This document shows, piece by piece, positions 1 through 11,687 of a stretch of DNA of 64,000 nt (the first letter of the stretch is position 1; the number at the start of each line of letters is the position of its first letter). The DNA is from Phyto melanocephala. Lineage: Eukaryota > Arthropoda > Insecta > Diptera > Rhinophoridae. The notes below the pieces were generated by a model that had not been told where the DNA came from, searched no databases, and saw nothing but the letters and a program-made list of their open reading frames with translations. The position numbers were made by a program, and so were the translations under genes. Location of the stretch: positions 173,766,235 through 173,830,234 of the forward strand of contig OW799233.1 in NCBI GenBank assembly GCA_941918925.1, read 5' to 3'.

Positions 1-1247
1 AAGTCAATAAAAAGATTGATGCACGCATACATACATACGTATTTGACAAAAAGAAAGTAATTTTTCTAGACGATATACATACAAACGACTAATCATTTAG
101 GGATTAAAATACGTTTTAATACAAAAGCGCAGCGTTTTGATGACGGCTAAAACGATGACCGAATATAAAAGAAGCACAAACAAAAAGTAGTAGAAACTCA
201 CCAATATTGAAAGCAAAAAGGAAAAAAAACTATAACATCAAGACGACATTGCGTCTTCGTTTACGCCTACAATGAATATAAAAAAAAAATATTGATAAAT
301 CCAGATGTAATTGAAGCGACAAGAAAGTAAAAACAAAGAATAGAGTAGAAAATGATACCAGGCATAAAACTATTGCGACTACTTAAGTACTACTACACTA
401 CTAAATATGTATGTATGTACTGCTGTCATCTCAAATAACGGTAGGTAACAGAAATTATACGATTAGATAAGAAAAACAATATAAAACAAACATAAACTCT
501 CACACAGAACGTCGATTCAAATCAAACGGAGGCAAGCAAAACAAACTTTACAAATAACGCAACAAAAACAAACTAAAAAAATAAATAATAAGACTGAGAT
601 CGTGGCAAAGGAGGCAACAGGAAAATATTATGGTCCAAAAAAAAAATCACAATGCAGATGACAGCAAATTAGTATGAACTACAAGAACAACAATAATAAA
701 ATAAATATAACTCAGGTAATACTTATGATTAACAAAAAAAAAAAACAAAACCAAAAACACAACTACAACCAAACTTTGTCATTATCGGTAGTAAAATATT
801 GTATCATTAAAGTAGACAGACAGACAGACGGACATACAGACACTCATACACAACACAATGATGACAATGACAATGAAGGCATTTTTAGTTAAGCCTAAAA
901 TTATGTCACTGATGACACAAAAATGCCGCTAGGCTTAAATAAGCAACAACAACAATAAAATTAAGCAGTAACAACTACCACTACAATCCACATTATTAGT
1001 TGTATGAAGAACCATACATATACAGCAGTGACTTTGGAGACGCTCGATTCTTAAAGAGATGTAACAAGTATGGATTGAAATTAAAGTGAACTCAGTTAGT
1101 CAGATGCATTCTGTGACAATAAAAACTAATAAACAAATTGTGATAAAATATATTTATTTTTGTATTTTAATTTTATGAACTTTTTCAATTTGTATTATAT
1201 TTTAAATTTTAGGCTATAAGTTCATTTTATTTTTATTAAGAAGTATT
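1..1247. other. AT-rich gene-free stretch
   Basis: I see no convincing coding exon or transposon terminus here. The DNA is A-rich, with short TACA/TATG runs and a CAGA-rich run near 817-835. The longest frame (674-892) is lysine- and asparagine-rich low complexity and does not look like a protein. It could be intron or untranslated sequence of a large fly gene. Confidence 0.5.
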
Positions 1248-2435
1248 AAAAGGGTGTCTCAGTAAGAGTGCACTTTTTTAAATTTAGTGTAATTTTTTTG
1301 TGCAATTCGGTAGCTTTCACATATGATTATTGCGATTATTATAAATGGAGAGCATTACGAAAGAAAAACTCGTTATATTTCTAAAACTGGATCGGTTATG
1401 GACAGCAAGACTGCTGTGCGTAGACGTACCGGTCGGCATCTTGAAAACATTGCTGTTGTAAACGAAAGTGTCGCCGAAAAACCGAAAAAAATAATTCGGC
1501 ATTATTCTCAACAACTTAAATTTTCACGGATTATTACGTAGCGAATTACCTAGGTGCTCAAGCCATCAGACCATGGAAAGCTTCGGCTATTCGTTCAATA
1601 GGTAATTGAGCAAGTAAAGTCAAAAACAATTTCTCGAAAAGAGCATTTCCATCTGAGTGGCTTAATGAAAACACAAAATAGTCGAATTTGGAGCAAAGAA
1701 TATCCTTATGCGGTCATGAGAAACAAATGCATCCATAACGAGCAACTGTATGGTGCAAATTTTAGTCAGGTTGCGTAATTTGGCCTTGCTTTATTAAAGA
1801 TTAGGCCGAAATTATAGTGACTTTGAATGGCATTCGTTGCAGGAATATGATAACGGAGTTCATGTTGCCGCAAATGGACTTCATCTGGATCTGGACGAAA
1901 TGTAGTTGCAGCAAGGTGGCTCCAACTGCCACACCGCGCATGAAACAATCCATTTATTGCCGCAACAATTTCTAGAACAAATAATCTCAACAACTTCTTA
2001 CAACCGGTTAACTAGACATCAAGATCATGCGATTGCATGCGATATCTCGGGCATTGGCGTGGCTAAAAATTTTTCTGGGAGTGGCAAAGGCTTAAATAAT
2101 TTTTTCTAAAGGGGACAAAATCTTAAATTTAGTTGATTTTTTTTAAATTTTGGCTCAAAAACAATTCTGGGGTGGGCATTGAGACAATGAACTTAAATCC
2201 GAGATCCAACACATCATTATTAAGATACGGCTACAGCTCAATTAAAAAAATAATGGAAAATTTAATTAAAAGAGTGATGGCATGTTATTGGAACCGTGGG
2301 GGCCACTTGACGGATATTGTATTTCCTATTTAATCGGAATTTGTCTTCTTCACAAACCAATAAAAAATCACAACTATCTCAAAAAATGCGTGTTTGTATT
2401 TTAAAATGAAAAAGTCCTTATTGAGACACCCTTTT
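1248..2435 (+). mobile_element. DD41D-type Tc1/mariner fossil, copy A
   Basis: The element is bounded by imperfect inverted repeats starting AAAAGGGTGTCTCA on the left (1248) and the complement of TGAGACACCCTTTT on the right (ending 2435). Between them are scattered pieces of a mariner-type transposase in several frames. An N-terminal piece at about 1400-1510 (ENIAVVNESVAE, then a HYSQQL remnant) matches the region ahead of the catalytic domain in copy C (40782-41408). A catalytic piece near 1912-1990 contains CHTAHETI. A C-terminal piece near 2250-2330 contains GGHLTDIVF. Many stops and frameshifts show it is long dead. The family assignment rests on similarity to copy C and on known mariner motifs. 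Confidence 0.75.
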
Positions 2436-3696
2436 CGAATAAATCGGTTTTAAGCGAAACGTTGTTCAACAAAAATTTGACAAATTTTATAAATCTTAAG
2501 ATTGTGTTGGCTTAGTTACAAAACTAATTAGCAGGCTTGCTTCTAATTATAGGAAAATCATATTCATGTTATCAAGCAATTTCCAACAAAGACTTAGAAA
2601 AGTAAGAGAGCATAATGTAGAACAGATAGGGGTGCTGATTGAAATCAGCAAAGCGGGAAAAACACAAAATTAATTCACTCGATAACTAGATGAAAAGTGG
2701 CATTTAATTTATATGGTCCCAGGCATACTTTTTGCTAAATTATTTCTTATTTACATGCCGCTATAGTGTAGAAACATATTCGGCGGTTTAATATACAAAT
2801 ATTCATAATTTCGGTCATTTTGAAATAAATTCATCCGCTATAAGCGTGCGGCTCATGCGCTCCATCGGCATCTGAGGTCTAGGATTCTCCTATGTCTCAG
2901 CAGTGGGTGTAAGTAATACCTCTTCAATACAATAACACAAAGAGTGGATACTCCGCCAGGGTAAAATACACTCCCCCGGGTGGGTCGCATATATATAAGT
3001 TAAGAGGTTAATGCAAAAAGAATTGCCAGTTGTGGTCATGATTTAGATGGAACGGGTGATTGTTCGTGAGAAACTTAACCCCATATTAAGACCACCGTCA
3101 GGTTATGGTACTCGGTGATGACGTACATAAAACCGCTGCATCCATGACACTAACAACTTGAAATGACGTAGTATCCATGACTAAGTAGTTATAAATTTCA
3201 AAAGATGCAGTAGTTCATTGTGGACTTAGTTTTTAATGCCAAAAAAAAAATCCTAACAAAAATAGGAATGAATTTATAAATATTTTCTAACAGAATTAAA
3301 ATAGCTTCCATTTAAAAAATTTGCTAAAACACAAATGATACTTTACTTGTATGAATTAATTCCCCAACAAAACGTATTAAGATTTTGCTTAAATAGTTTT
3401 GTGGGCAGCTGACCTTTGGTTATACGTAAGGACTTTAAAATCTGGTAAATTTTATATGCCGATTTTGCTGAATTCAAACCGTTATGTATAAAATTACTTA
3501 CTGCGTCTTATGAATTTTGTAAGACTTTAGTCATGCATAGTTAAGTTATGCTCATGAACAAAAATTCATTTTAGGGCTGATTTTTAATTGTTTCAGGTAA
3601 ATTTTGTCTAATAAATTCTGGGACTTTTAATTTTTACATTACTTGTGGCAACTTAATTTAAAAGATAATTTTAAAAAGTCTTTTAAATTTAAACAG
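2436..3696. other. Unassigned stretch with a GC-richer block
   Basis: No gene is supported. At about 2840-3190 base composition is clearly less AT-rich than the surroundings, with words such as GCTCATGCGCTCC and TCCCCCGGGTGGG. It has no open frame of useful length and no RNA polymerase III box that I can defend. It may be a fragment of a dispersed repeat not otherwise sampled here. Confidence 0.35.
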
Positions 3697-3936
3697 GGGG
3701 CAAGTTACGGCATTCGAACGTGATCGAAATTTAAAAACTCTTATTAGAATCTCTATACCTAAAGCACAGCGAACTCGGTCGTGATCGAATGCCATAATTT
3801 GACCCCAAGGACCGAATAACGACATTCGATATCGATCGAAAATGATAGAATTGTTAGTAGAGTTCAATGCAAAATGTAAGGAAACTTTCACGTTCGATTG
3901 CAATTTTGATCGATATCGAATGCCGTAATTCGGCCC
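3697..3936. repeat. Palindromic MITE, two units head to tail
   Basis: Two adjacent copies (about 3697-3806 and 3807-3936) of a short element that is nearly a perfect hairpin. The arms start GGGGC..ATTACGGCATTCGA and end with the complement TCGAATGCCGTAATTCGG. The whole block is flanked by CAG on the left (3694-3696) and CAG on the right (3937-3939), consistent with a 3-bp target duplication. A single-unit copy of the same family lies at 53441-53570, also next to CAG on both sides. No coding capacity is present. PIF/Harbinger elements make 3-bp duplications, so that superfamily is a reasonable guess, but CAG is not its classic target. Confidence 0.75.
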
Positions 3937-3939
3937 CAG

Positions 3940-4829
3940 GTTTACAGTCATTTTTGTATTGTTATAAAGTATTACATAATATTGAAGTATAATCATATTT
4001 ATGCAGCTTAGTGTACACTGTACAAGGTTATCTAAGTGTCACACCAACGACTGTAGGGTATAAAATTCCTGACATATTCAAATTTCAAAATTCCTCTACG
4101 TTTTTTGTTTTGTGTCTTAAATATTAGAATCATAACTTGTTTTTCTGTTTTTAGTCGTTTATTATTTCGTTTTTTATTTAATTTTTGCCAGAAGACACAA
4201 TATGGCTGTGTTTATTTGCTTTTTAGCCGTTAAACATTTAGTCGGCCAGTCAGCGGCGGCATCTCATTTTTGTCTCATCTCATCTTGCTGCTAAATCTAA
4301 ACTACACAGTTTTTTAACAAGTATTTTTGTTTCCTTTTATCTCAGTTGTTACATCTACTTAATTTCACAGTTTTTTTTTACCTTCTTTCTACAAGTTTTT
4401 AGATTAAGTTTTGTTTTTTAATCTTTGGAAGCGTTTGTTGCTGGATGTGTTGTATGTAGTACGAAGTAGATGAGATGTGTTGCTGTTTTATTTATATGCT
4501 TTTTTTTTGTTTTTGTATTTCTTGCTAAATTTTTTGTATCTTTTGAATCTGTTGGATTAAATTTATATGTTATTTTCTTTTTATATCGCTATGATTAATT
4601 AGGAGCTATTTGGACATTCTTCAAGACCAAAAAAAAAAAAAATTAAAAATAAATAATAAAAAGCAAATACTCGGGGAATAAAATGTTTGTGGCAAAAAAA
4701 AAAATATTATTGCGTTTTAGAATGTACTTTCTTATTCTGTAACAAAAAAAAAAAAATAATGCAAAATCTCTATCGCTAAAACTCTAAAAGTAAATTAAGA
4801 GATTTTTGGGTACAACTGAAATTTTCTAA
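3940..4829. other. Gene-free AT-rich stretch
   Basis: T-rich on the + strand between about 4080 and 4600, then several poly-A tracts (4628-4640, 4695-4705, 4744-4757). I see no exon, inverted repeat or known element here. Confidence 0.45.
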
Positions 4830-5796
4830 TATAGGTCGTGGCACCACTTTTCCAAACGTTCCTCTTCCTATTTTGTTAAAATTGTTGGTGGTCCCATTTT
4901 TCTAAGACCTTCTAGAACACGACCATGGATTCTATCCTGTAAAGTAGAACGTGGAACACCATATTTTACACTGGCATGGATATTCCTCCTTCCCTTATTT
5001 CACTTAATGCGTTTTGTAGTGACTGAACAGAGTATTTATGAGAGGTTCTTTTTCCTTCAGTGGCCATACTTTGATCAAAAAATATCTGAGATTCCAAAAA
5101 GTTGTTGTTTCTAGAAATCTTATCCTTATAAACTCTAGTTAAACAAAACTAGTAATAAAAACTACTGCCGACTTTAGGACAACAAGTTCCTGTTCTCGGC
5201 ATGTCGTAGAGAACTCATAATAAACTATGCCGACTACTGGGTCAACTTGTTTTAAGCTCATTTTTTTACATCTAATGGCATGTAAAGTGATTACTGAGTA
5301 ATTTTCTCAAATTTGAGCTAAATTGGGCAAAAATTATAATTTGCCAGTAGTCGGCATTGGGGTGCCGACTACTGAAAAACTTAATTTTTTTTCGTTCCTA
5401 ATGTCGGCATCAATTAAAATGATAGAAAAAAAGTTATTTTTATTTTTTTTTTCACATTTATAAGGTTCTTTAAACAGTTTTTAACCTTTAAAAATCTATT
5501 TCAATTAAAAATTTCTTCATTTAACATAATTACTTACATTACAACGTTGACTTTGCCACTAATTTTTCACTAAAAAAACTAACACTATCGCATGTGTTGG
5601 AAGACAGTCACTACACAAAGGCAAAATACTGCCAAAATTACTCATCTAAACTCAATTTTTTCTTTACATATAGAAAGCTAAGAACACTTATGAAGCTTAT
5701 TCGTTTTTATATTAATAAATAATTATTCTTATTCATTTGAGATTAAATAAAAAAATGCCGACTACTGGTACATGCCGAACTTAGGAGCACTTACCC
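4830..5796 (-). mobile_element. pogo/Tigger-like element, 5' part only
   Basis: The right edge reads GGAGCACTTACCC followed by TA (5797-5798). Read on the minus strand this is a plausible 5' terminus with a TA target. Below it lies a leader of about 700 bp containing the motif GCCGACTACTG or its complement at least four times (near 5228, 5346, 5371 and 5758), plus the related GCCGACTTTAGG (5166) and GCCGAACTTAGGAG (5774). The start of a pogo-type transposase follows (4835-5067). No matching left terminus is seen, so the 3' part of the element has been lost. Confidence 0.6.
4835..5067 (-). pseudogene. pogo/Tigger transposase N-terminus (psq-type helix-turn-helix)
   Basis: Reading down from the ATG at 5067, the conceptual product has a Pipsqueak/CENP-B-like DNA-binding domain. 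First comes a stretch with LQNALSEIREGGIS. After a one-base frame change comes VKYGVPRSTLQDRIHGRV, the recognition helix region, and then PPTILTK, an in-frame TAG, and EEERLEKWCHD. In intact pogo-family transposases this domain binds the element ends and is followed by a DDE catalytic domain, which is absent here. At least one frameshift and one nonsense codon make it a pseudogene. The domain call comes from the recognisable motif order. Confidence 0.75.
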
Positions 5797-5961
5797 TATA
5801 ATGTTTAGTTCAATTCCTCGCAATTTCATGGTTATCGCTTAAAATCTTTAATGAAAAAAAAAAAAAAATATTTTTAACAACGGTAATTTGGCGGTCCTAA
5901 AATGTGTGTAAACAAATTTATATTTTTATTTAATGTTTTCATATTTTTTTTTTTTTTTTAG

Positions 5962-6054
5962 CAAGAAATGGAAGGAACAACAAAAACGATTGCAAAGAAG
6001 TTTATGGCTATTTGATATTTGGAGGAGCACAGAGAATTCGCCTATGACACGTAG
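5962..6054 (+). CDS. Candidate internal coding exon of an unidentified gene
   Basis: A run of T from about 5943 ends in AG at 5960-5961. The segment then runs 93 nt to a consensus GTAAGT donor (6055-6060). One frame is open throughout: after one base that completes a split codon come 30 codons, then AG as the first two bases of a split codon. The peptide is basic and aromatic, with KKWKEQQKRLQRSLWLFD followed by IWRSTENSPMTR, and looks like part of a folded or amphipathic protein rather than low complexity. A second frame hits TGA within the exon. I do not recognise the protein. Neighbouring exons are not found in this window on the plus strand, as expected if introns are large and filled with transposons. 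Confidence 0.5.
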
Positions 6055-6178
6055 GTAAGTCCTGCTGAGCAATGGAACTTAACGGCTTGGACAAATTTTC
6101 TATAATCTAATATTATTTTTTTATGCTAAACGTTTCCTCTTCACTGTGAGCTTATTAATATCTATTCTAGCTCATTAA

Positions 6179-6198
6179 TCTATATATATAAAAGTGAA

Positions 6199-6233
<35 letters not shown>

Positions 6234-6812
6234 GCTATAGACTCTGAAACTGCAAAACCGATTAGGCTCAAACTTTGGTAAGTTGTTGTACACATATCGA
6301 GGAGTGTTTATGGATGAAAAAAAGTGGGCGGGGCCACGCCCATAAAAAATTAGTTATCAGTTTTAGCTACTTGCACTTGACCGATTTTTCTGAAACTTTG
6401 CACACATATCGAGCTGTCATGACTAAATAATTTCGTGATAAGAAAAGTGGGCGGGGCCACGCCCCTAAAAAAGTTTTAATTTTGAGGTACTTGCACTGGA
6501 CCGATTTTTCTGAAACTTTGCACACATATTAAGCTGTCGTGACTTTATAATTTTGTGATTAAAAAAGTGGGCGGGGCCACGCCCATAAAAAAGGGTACAA
6601 TTTTGAGGTACTTGCACCAGACCGATTTTTCTGAAACTTTGCACACATATTGAGCTGTTATGACTTTACAATTTCGTGATTAGAAAAGTGGGCAATGCCA
6701 CGCCCATAAAAAAAATTATAATATTTAGGCTTTTGCACTTGATATTCAATTAAAGTTCATAATGCATTTCATTTCATTAAGGGGCGTAGCAACGCGCGCC
6801 GGGTTTGGCTAG
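6179..6812 (+). mobile_element. Family-1 Helitron (nonautonomous), copy H1
   Basis: The start TCTATATATATAAAAGTG follows a host A (6178). The end GGGTTTGGCTAG precedes a host T (6813), and a GC-rich hairpin-like GCAACGCGCGCC lies just inside the end. TC..CTAG between A and T is the classical Helitron arrangement. A (TG)n run follows the 5' end. The body is a tandem repeat of about 120 bp (starts near 6371, 6491 and 6611) with GGGCGGGGCCACGCCC and a TTTCTGAAACTTTGCAC block. No coding sequence remains, so mobilisation would have depended on a Rep-helicase supplied in trans. Confidence 0.9.
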
Positions 6813-6814
6813 TA

Positions 6815-7555
6815 TCTATATATATAAAAGTGAAACTCTGTGTGTGTGTGTGTTAGCTATAGACTCCGAAACTGTAAAACCGATCGGACTCAAACTTTGG
6901 CAAGTTGTTGTACACATACCAGGGAGTGTTTATGGGTGGAAAAAAGTGGGCAGGGCCACGCCCATAAAAATTAGTTATCAGTTTTAGCTACTTGCACTTG
7001 ACCGATTTTTCTGAAACTTTGCACACATATCGAGCTGTCATGACTAAATAATTTCGTAATAAGAAAAGTGGGCGGGGCCACGCCCCTAAAAAAGTTTTAA
7101 TTTTGAGGTACTTGCACAGGACCGATTTTTCTGAAACTTTGCACACATACTAAGCTATCATAACCATATAATTTCGTGATTAGAAAAGTGGGCAGGGCCA
7201 CGCCCATAAGAAAAGGTTATAATTATGAGGTACTTGCACCAGACCGATTTTTCTGAAACTTTGCACACATATTGAGCTGTTATGACTTTACAATTTCGTG
7301 ATTAGAAAAGTGGGCAGGGCCACGCCCATAAAAAAAGGTATCATTTTGAGGTACTTGCACTGGACCGATTATTTTGAAACTTTGCACACATATTGAGCTG
7401 TTATGACTTTACAATTTCGTGATTAGAAAACTGGGCAATGCCACACCCATAAAAAAAATTATAATTTTTAGGTTTTTGCACTTGATATTCAATTAAAATT
7501 TAGAATGCATTTCGATTCATTAAGGGGCGTAGCAACGCGCGCCGGGTTTGGCTAG
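6815..7555 (+). mobile_element. Family-1 Helitron, copy H2, immediately after H1
   Basis: This copy has the same TC start (after A 6814) and CTAG end (before T 7556) as H1, and only the dinucleotide TA separates the two. It has four units of the 120-bp repeat (near 6991, 7111, 7233 and 7353), so it is longer than H1. The units differ from each other by scattered substitutions, such as GGGCAGGG versus GGGCGGGG before CCACGCCC. No open frame of interest is present; the frame at 6805-6987 is repeat sequence. Confidence 0.9.
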
Positions 7556-7625
7556 TTATAATATTCGCGCTTTTGTATATCTCCGGTAAAAGTGACTCAT
7601 ATTATGTTATAAATTTTTTTCCTAT

Positions 7626-8700
7626 TTTTATACCCGCCACCAAAAAAATACATTCCGTTTGTAACACATCGAAATATTTTTTTAGGCCTCATAAAGTATA
7701 GATATATTCTGAATCGGGGTTTAATTTTATGACGAACTAGATATGTCCGTATGTCTGTCCTTCTGTTGAAAGCACGATAGAGGTCGGGGTCGGAACTTTG
7801 ACAGAATATTTTTTATACACAAGGTTTGTTTCGTACTGAAAATAGCCTAACTCGATACATTAGGACGAGAGTTATAGCTCGTAATGCCAGAGTCGGTCGG
7901 CCATGTCTTTCCAACATCGAATAAAATGCAATTGTGTCTAAAAGCATTGATTAAGAGCCATGCAATTTCAAATGTATATTTCCTGAATAAAAAAAAATAT
8001 TTTTCCCTGAAAATTGCTGAAATCTATGCATTAGGAAAGGATTTAGAAATCAAAATGTACGAAAAATTATAACGCACAGTGTATTTTTCGGTATATTTCA
8101 AATTTAAAACCTTATAAAACTGACAAAATTAAATGTATGATTCTGAAGTTTTGCAAACATTGCTTTTTGGTCAAAGGCTTTGTGCTAACGGAAAATAAAT
8201 GTAACACGCCCACTTTTACGCCTACTTCCCATGTAACGCTTTACCTCAAATTCATATAGGTTTTCTATGGACAAAGTTGTTGAAAGAATAAAGGGCTCTA
8301 TATAAACAAATCAGAGTTGAATTTATTATTAAAAACTACTTCGACACGCCTACTATAAGGCCCACTTTTCACGTTATCTACTGTTAATGAAATTTAAAAG
8401 CTCATAAAATCGACAGAATTAGAGGTATGATGATGAAATTTCGTACATATAGCTTTTTATGCCAAAATATAAAGGTGACAGGCCCATTTTAACGCCTATC
8501 TCCAATATACCGCTTTATCTTAAATTCAATTATATGAATTATATGGACAAGGTTTTTGGAAGAATAAAGGACTCTATATTAAAATATATAAGTTGTATTT
8601 ATTAGCAGAAATTATATTGACACGCCTACTTTAACGCCTACTTTCATTGAAACACTAAATTTACAAAATTATTTTAATAGAATATCGAAGTTATACAAAG
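7626..8700 (+). repeat. Dispersed repeat A, uninterrupted copy
   Basis: It begins around TTTTTATACCCGCCACC (7626) and contains blocks found again, in the same order, at 47595-50360. These include AAACTGAC, AACGGAAAA, ACACGCCC, TGGACAAAG..AAAGAATAAAGG (twice) and TACTGTTAATGAAATTTAA. This copy has no inserts and therefore serves as an empty-site reference for the Helitron and a short element in the 47.6-50.4 kb copy. It has no coding capacity that I can see, and its class is unknown. Confidence 0.7.
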
Positions 8701-10756
8701 AAAGTGATACATATTTTAGTATAACGAGCAGAGCTTTTTTTTTCAAAAAACCCTTAAATTTTAAAATTGTTATTTTAACAAAATCTCAGGTCATCTTTAG
8801 ATAAAAAAAAAATATATAAAAAATTAAATAAATCTTTATAAAGTGTAATATACCAAAAAAAAAAAAAAATTAGGAAGTAAGCAATTAAAATAAATCACCA
8901 TCAGTAAATATTTATTTAATAAATATTATTTAAATATTTTTTCAAAATAGAAATTCGGTCAAAAATGTTCTTAATTTAAAAATTTCTTCATAAAAAACTT
9001 TTTTTTTTATTTTCTAAAATTTTCAAATTTATTAAAACTAAAATGTCCGAAACTTTGTCCCAACATTTTGTGATCAACTTTATTATATACTTTACTAAAT
9101 GTGCTCATATATTTAAACATTTTCCCCTTTAAACATCCTAATTACTGCCAGTCATTCATTTTAATCACACACATTCGGGTTTTAGCCTGATAGACAGACA
9201 GCCAAAGAGTTTAATGTTTCCATTTAAACATCAATTACAATTTAAGTGACATTTTCAGTAGAATCCACTACAATTCATTATGAGAGTCAATGTTGTTGTT
9301 ACAAACTTTAAACAAGAAGAAATAAAATAAAATTGTAACTGAAAACAACACATCAAAATCAATTGTAAACTGTCAACATATTTACGTTTAAAAATGTGTG
9401 AAAATAGATTTTAGATGGCCAATAAATGGTCATTGACTAACTAATGGCCATGAGATAGATGAGTAATGAAGTTGATATAGATTTCAAAATAGCAATAACA
9501 CTTCAAACAAATGTACGTACATACGTACCCTTTCGTGAGAGGTATTTTGATAAACTATCTGTTAGATGGGAATTTGATTATAGGTAGCCATTTACAAATA
9601 AAAATTGTAATAAAAGAAATAGGTTTTCATATTACCCTTTAATGATCATAAAATAATTTTAAAATAAATTTTTTTCAAAAATTTAATTTTTTTTTCAAAA
9701 ATTTAATTTTTTTTTTTAATTTTAAATTTTTTCTTTAATTTAATTTTTGGCATTAACTTCTTGCCATGTACATACATAAATATGTATATCGATTGGTATT
9801 ACAATATAATCACTAAAATATTCAAGTTCCTAGTAGACAGCTGTTCAAAAGCCACCATTTGTAAAAAACAAAATATTAATAAGAATAAAAAATATCTACA
9901 TTTAGTTTATTCAGATGGTTAAGTATTGAACAGAATCATATGTAGTACCAGATTAAACAATCAGTTGGACCATATAATGAATTTGTGCTTATACACATGT
10001 ACATAATTATCACAATAGCTCACTAGTGCTAGAACAAAAAACTTTTAACAAAAAGAAAAAAAAAATAGAATAAAAGAGCGAAGAGGTTGGTCGGTTCATT
10101 AAACAAAAGGATGATCCCGCATATATTTATGACGAATGCAAAAAGTAAAACATATATTTTTCGCATTCATGTGTTTGTATGACAATTATAGTTGTACATT
10201 GTGATTTACCGAGAGAAAAAGTGTCACAGAAAGAATTTATGAAACGGTTTTTTTTAGATTTTTCTTATCAAGATTGAAATTTGGATATTTTTTCGGGTTT
10301 TAAAATAATGTGTGTGTGTGTGTATGTTTGTTAAAACCCGTAGTAGTATGGAAAGTATGTATGTACAACAAAAATATTTAAAAAGGTGCCAGGGATGTGC
10401 ATGAAAAAATGTACTAACTGAAACGCAAAAGAGTACTTTTGGGAACTCAAATGTAAATAAAAGAAATGTCTCCACCAATTTTGTACGATTAAAAGTAGTA
10501 ATAAATGATGATTCAGAAAACGTAACTTTAAACAAAAGCATTGTAACTTAAAGAATTCTGATTTTATTATTCGATTCTCTTTTGTTATTTTGCTGCTCTA
10601 AGACTGCAAAAACATATGCTTTTCTTTGCTAAATATATTAAATTTGAGATAAATGTGGTTGATGTCTTGCGAATGAGTGTCTTAAATTTGAGGCATAAGC
10701 ATTGATGTAGCTAGAATATTTTTTGAGCGTGCCCCCTTTATAAAATGGTGTGCATT
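8701..10756. other. Gene-free AT-rich stretch
   Basis: Mostly A/T-rich with homopolymer runs (8810-8870, 9660-9740). A short (TG)n lies at about 10309-10323. No exon with splice sites, no transposon terminus and no RNA gene could be supported on either strand. Confidence 0.45.
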
Positions 10757-10932
10757 AGGGGTACAACCAAAATAAGGCCCTATCACCACGCTGTATCCGA
10801 TGTTGTGCTGAAACCGAAAAATGTTTCCTCAGGTCATTTCGGAACAAAAACGTTCCACGTCGGAGCCGATTTCTGAAAGCCATTTAAGATTTTTATTTTT
10901 TCAAAATTTGTTATGTTATAAATTTTTAACTA

Positions 10933-11687
10933 CAGTCAAATCCCGATAATTCGTACCCCGAAATATCGTTATTCCCGATAATTCGTAATAAACAGTCGGT
11001 CCCTTGAAAAAATCTCGTTAATTCGTAAAATTTCCATACATTTTGGTCCCCTCGCTAATTCGTAATTTTTTTTTAATAAAATCTTCTTTACCTCTTATAA
11101 ATCGTAATTGTTTGCAAACTACCACTTATATTTCGTAATAAAAACAACAGAAACATGGAAAGAATACTAAAAGCTGACAATATAGAAAGTGATGACGCCG
11201 ACAATGATGGCAACAGCGAAGTTCCCTTTATGACGAATAAAGATGCAAAATTGGCATTTAATAAATTAAGATTTTATGTCTCCAATATGGACGAAGAAAT
11301 TTGTAATTCCTTAATAAAAATAGAAAATACCGTGAGAAAATTCTGAAACAAATGCAAATCACTAATTTTTTTAAAAATTAATTTTAGATAATGTAAATAT
11401 GTATTTTAAGTTAAGAAAATGAATTTGTCAGTTTTATTTTTATTTTATTTTTTTTTGTTTGCTATTAAAATTACACGTATTTTACGCTAAGTAAATGAAT
11501 TTACTATTTCATTTTATTTATTTTGTATTTTATTTTTAACAATTGTTTTTTATGTATGAAAACCCCCGTTAATTTGTGTTTATTTTATTTTAACCTCGTT
11601 CAATCGAAACCCCGCTAAATCGAAAACATCTATAATTCGTAAGAAATGGCCGGTCCCTTGCGATTACGAATTATCGGGATTTGACTG
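10933..11687 (+). mobile_element. pogo/Tigger-family deletion derivative
   Basis: Inverted termini CAGTCAAATCCCGATAATTCG (left, 10933) and its near-exact complement ending TTTGACTG at 11687 are flanked by TA on both sides (10931-10932 and 11688-11689). Inside each end, related words (TTCGTAA, CTCGTTAATTCG, CTCGTTCAATCG) recur and look like transposase-binding sites. At 755 bp it is about a third of a full pogo-type element and retains only the end of the transposase gene (11155-11346). Confidence 0.88.
11155..11346 (+). pseudogene. C-terminal fragment of pogo-type transposase
   Basis: A 63-codon frame ends in TGA 250 to 350 bp before the right terminus of the pogo element, where the transposase tail belongs. 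It has an acidic spacer (ESDDADNDGN) followed by a helical segment with LAFNKLRFYVSN and ICNSLIKIENTV. Acidic C-terminal tails with two short helices are usual in pogo/Tigger transposases. The DNA-binding and DDE domains are missing, so it is a remnant of an internally deleted copy. Confidence 0.65.

Noticed and set aside
2840..3190. GC-richer block as a SINE or tRNA-derived repeat
   Set aside because: No box A or box B match, no tail and no second copy in the window.
6205..6232. (TG)n tract as an independent microsatellite locus
   Set aside because: It occurs at the same place after the 5' end in every family-1 Helitron and is part of the element.
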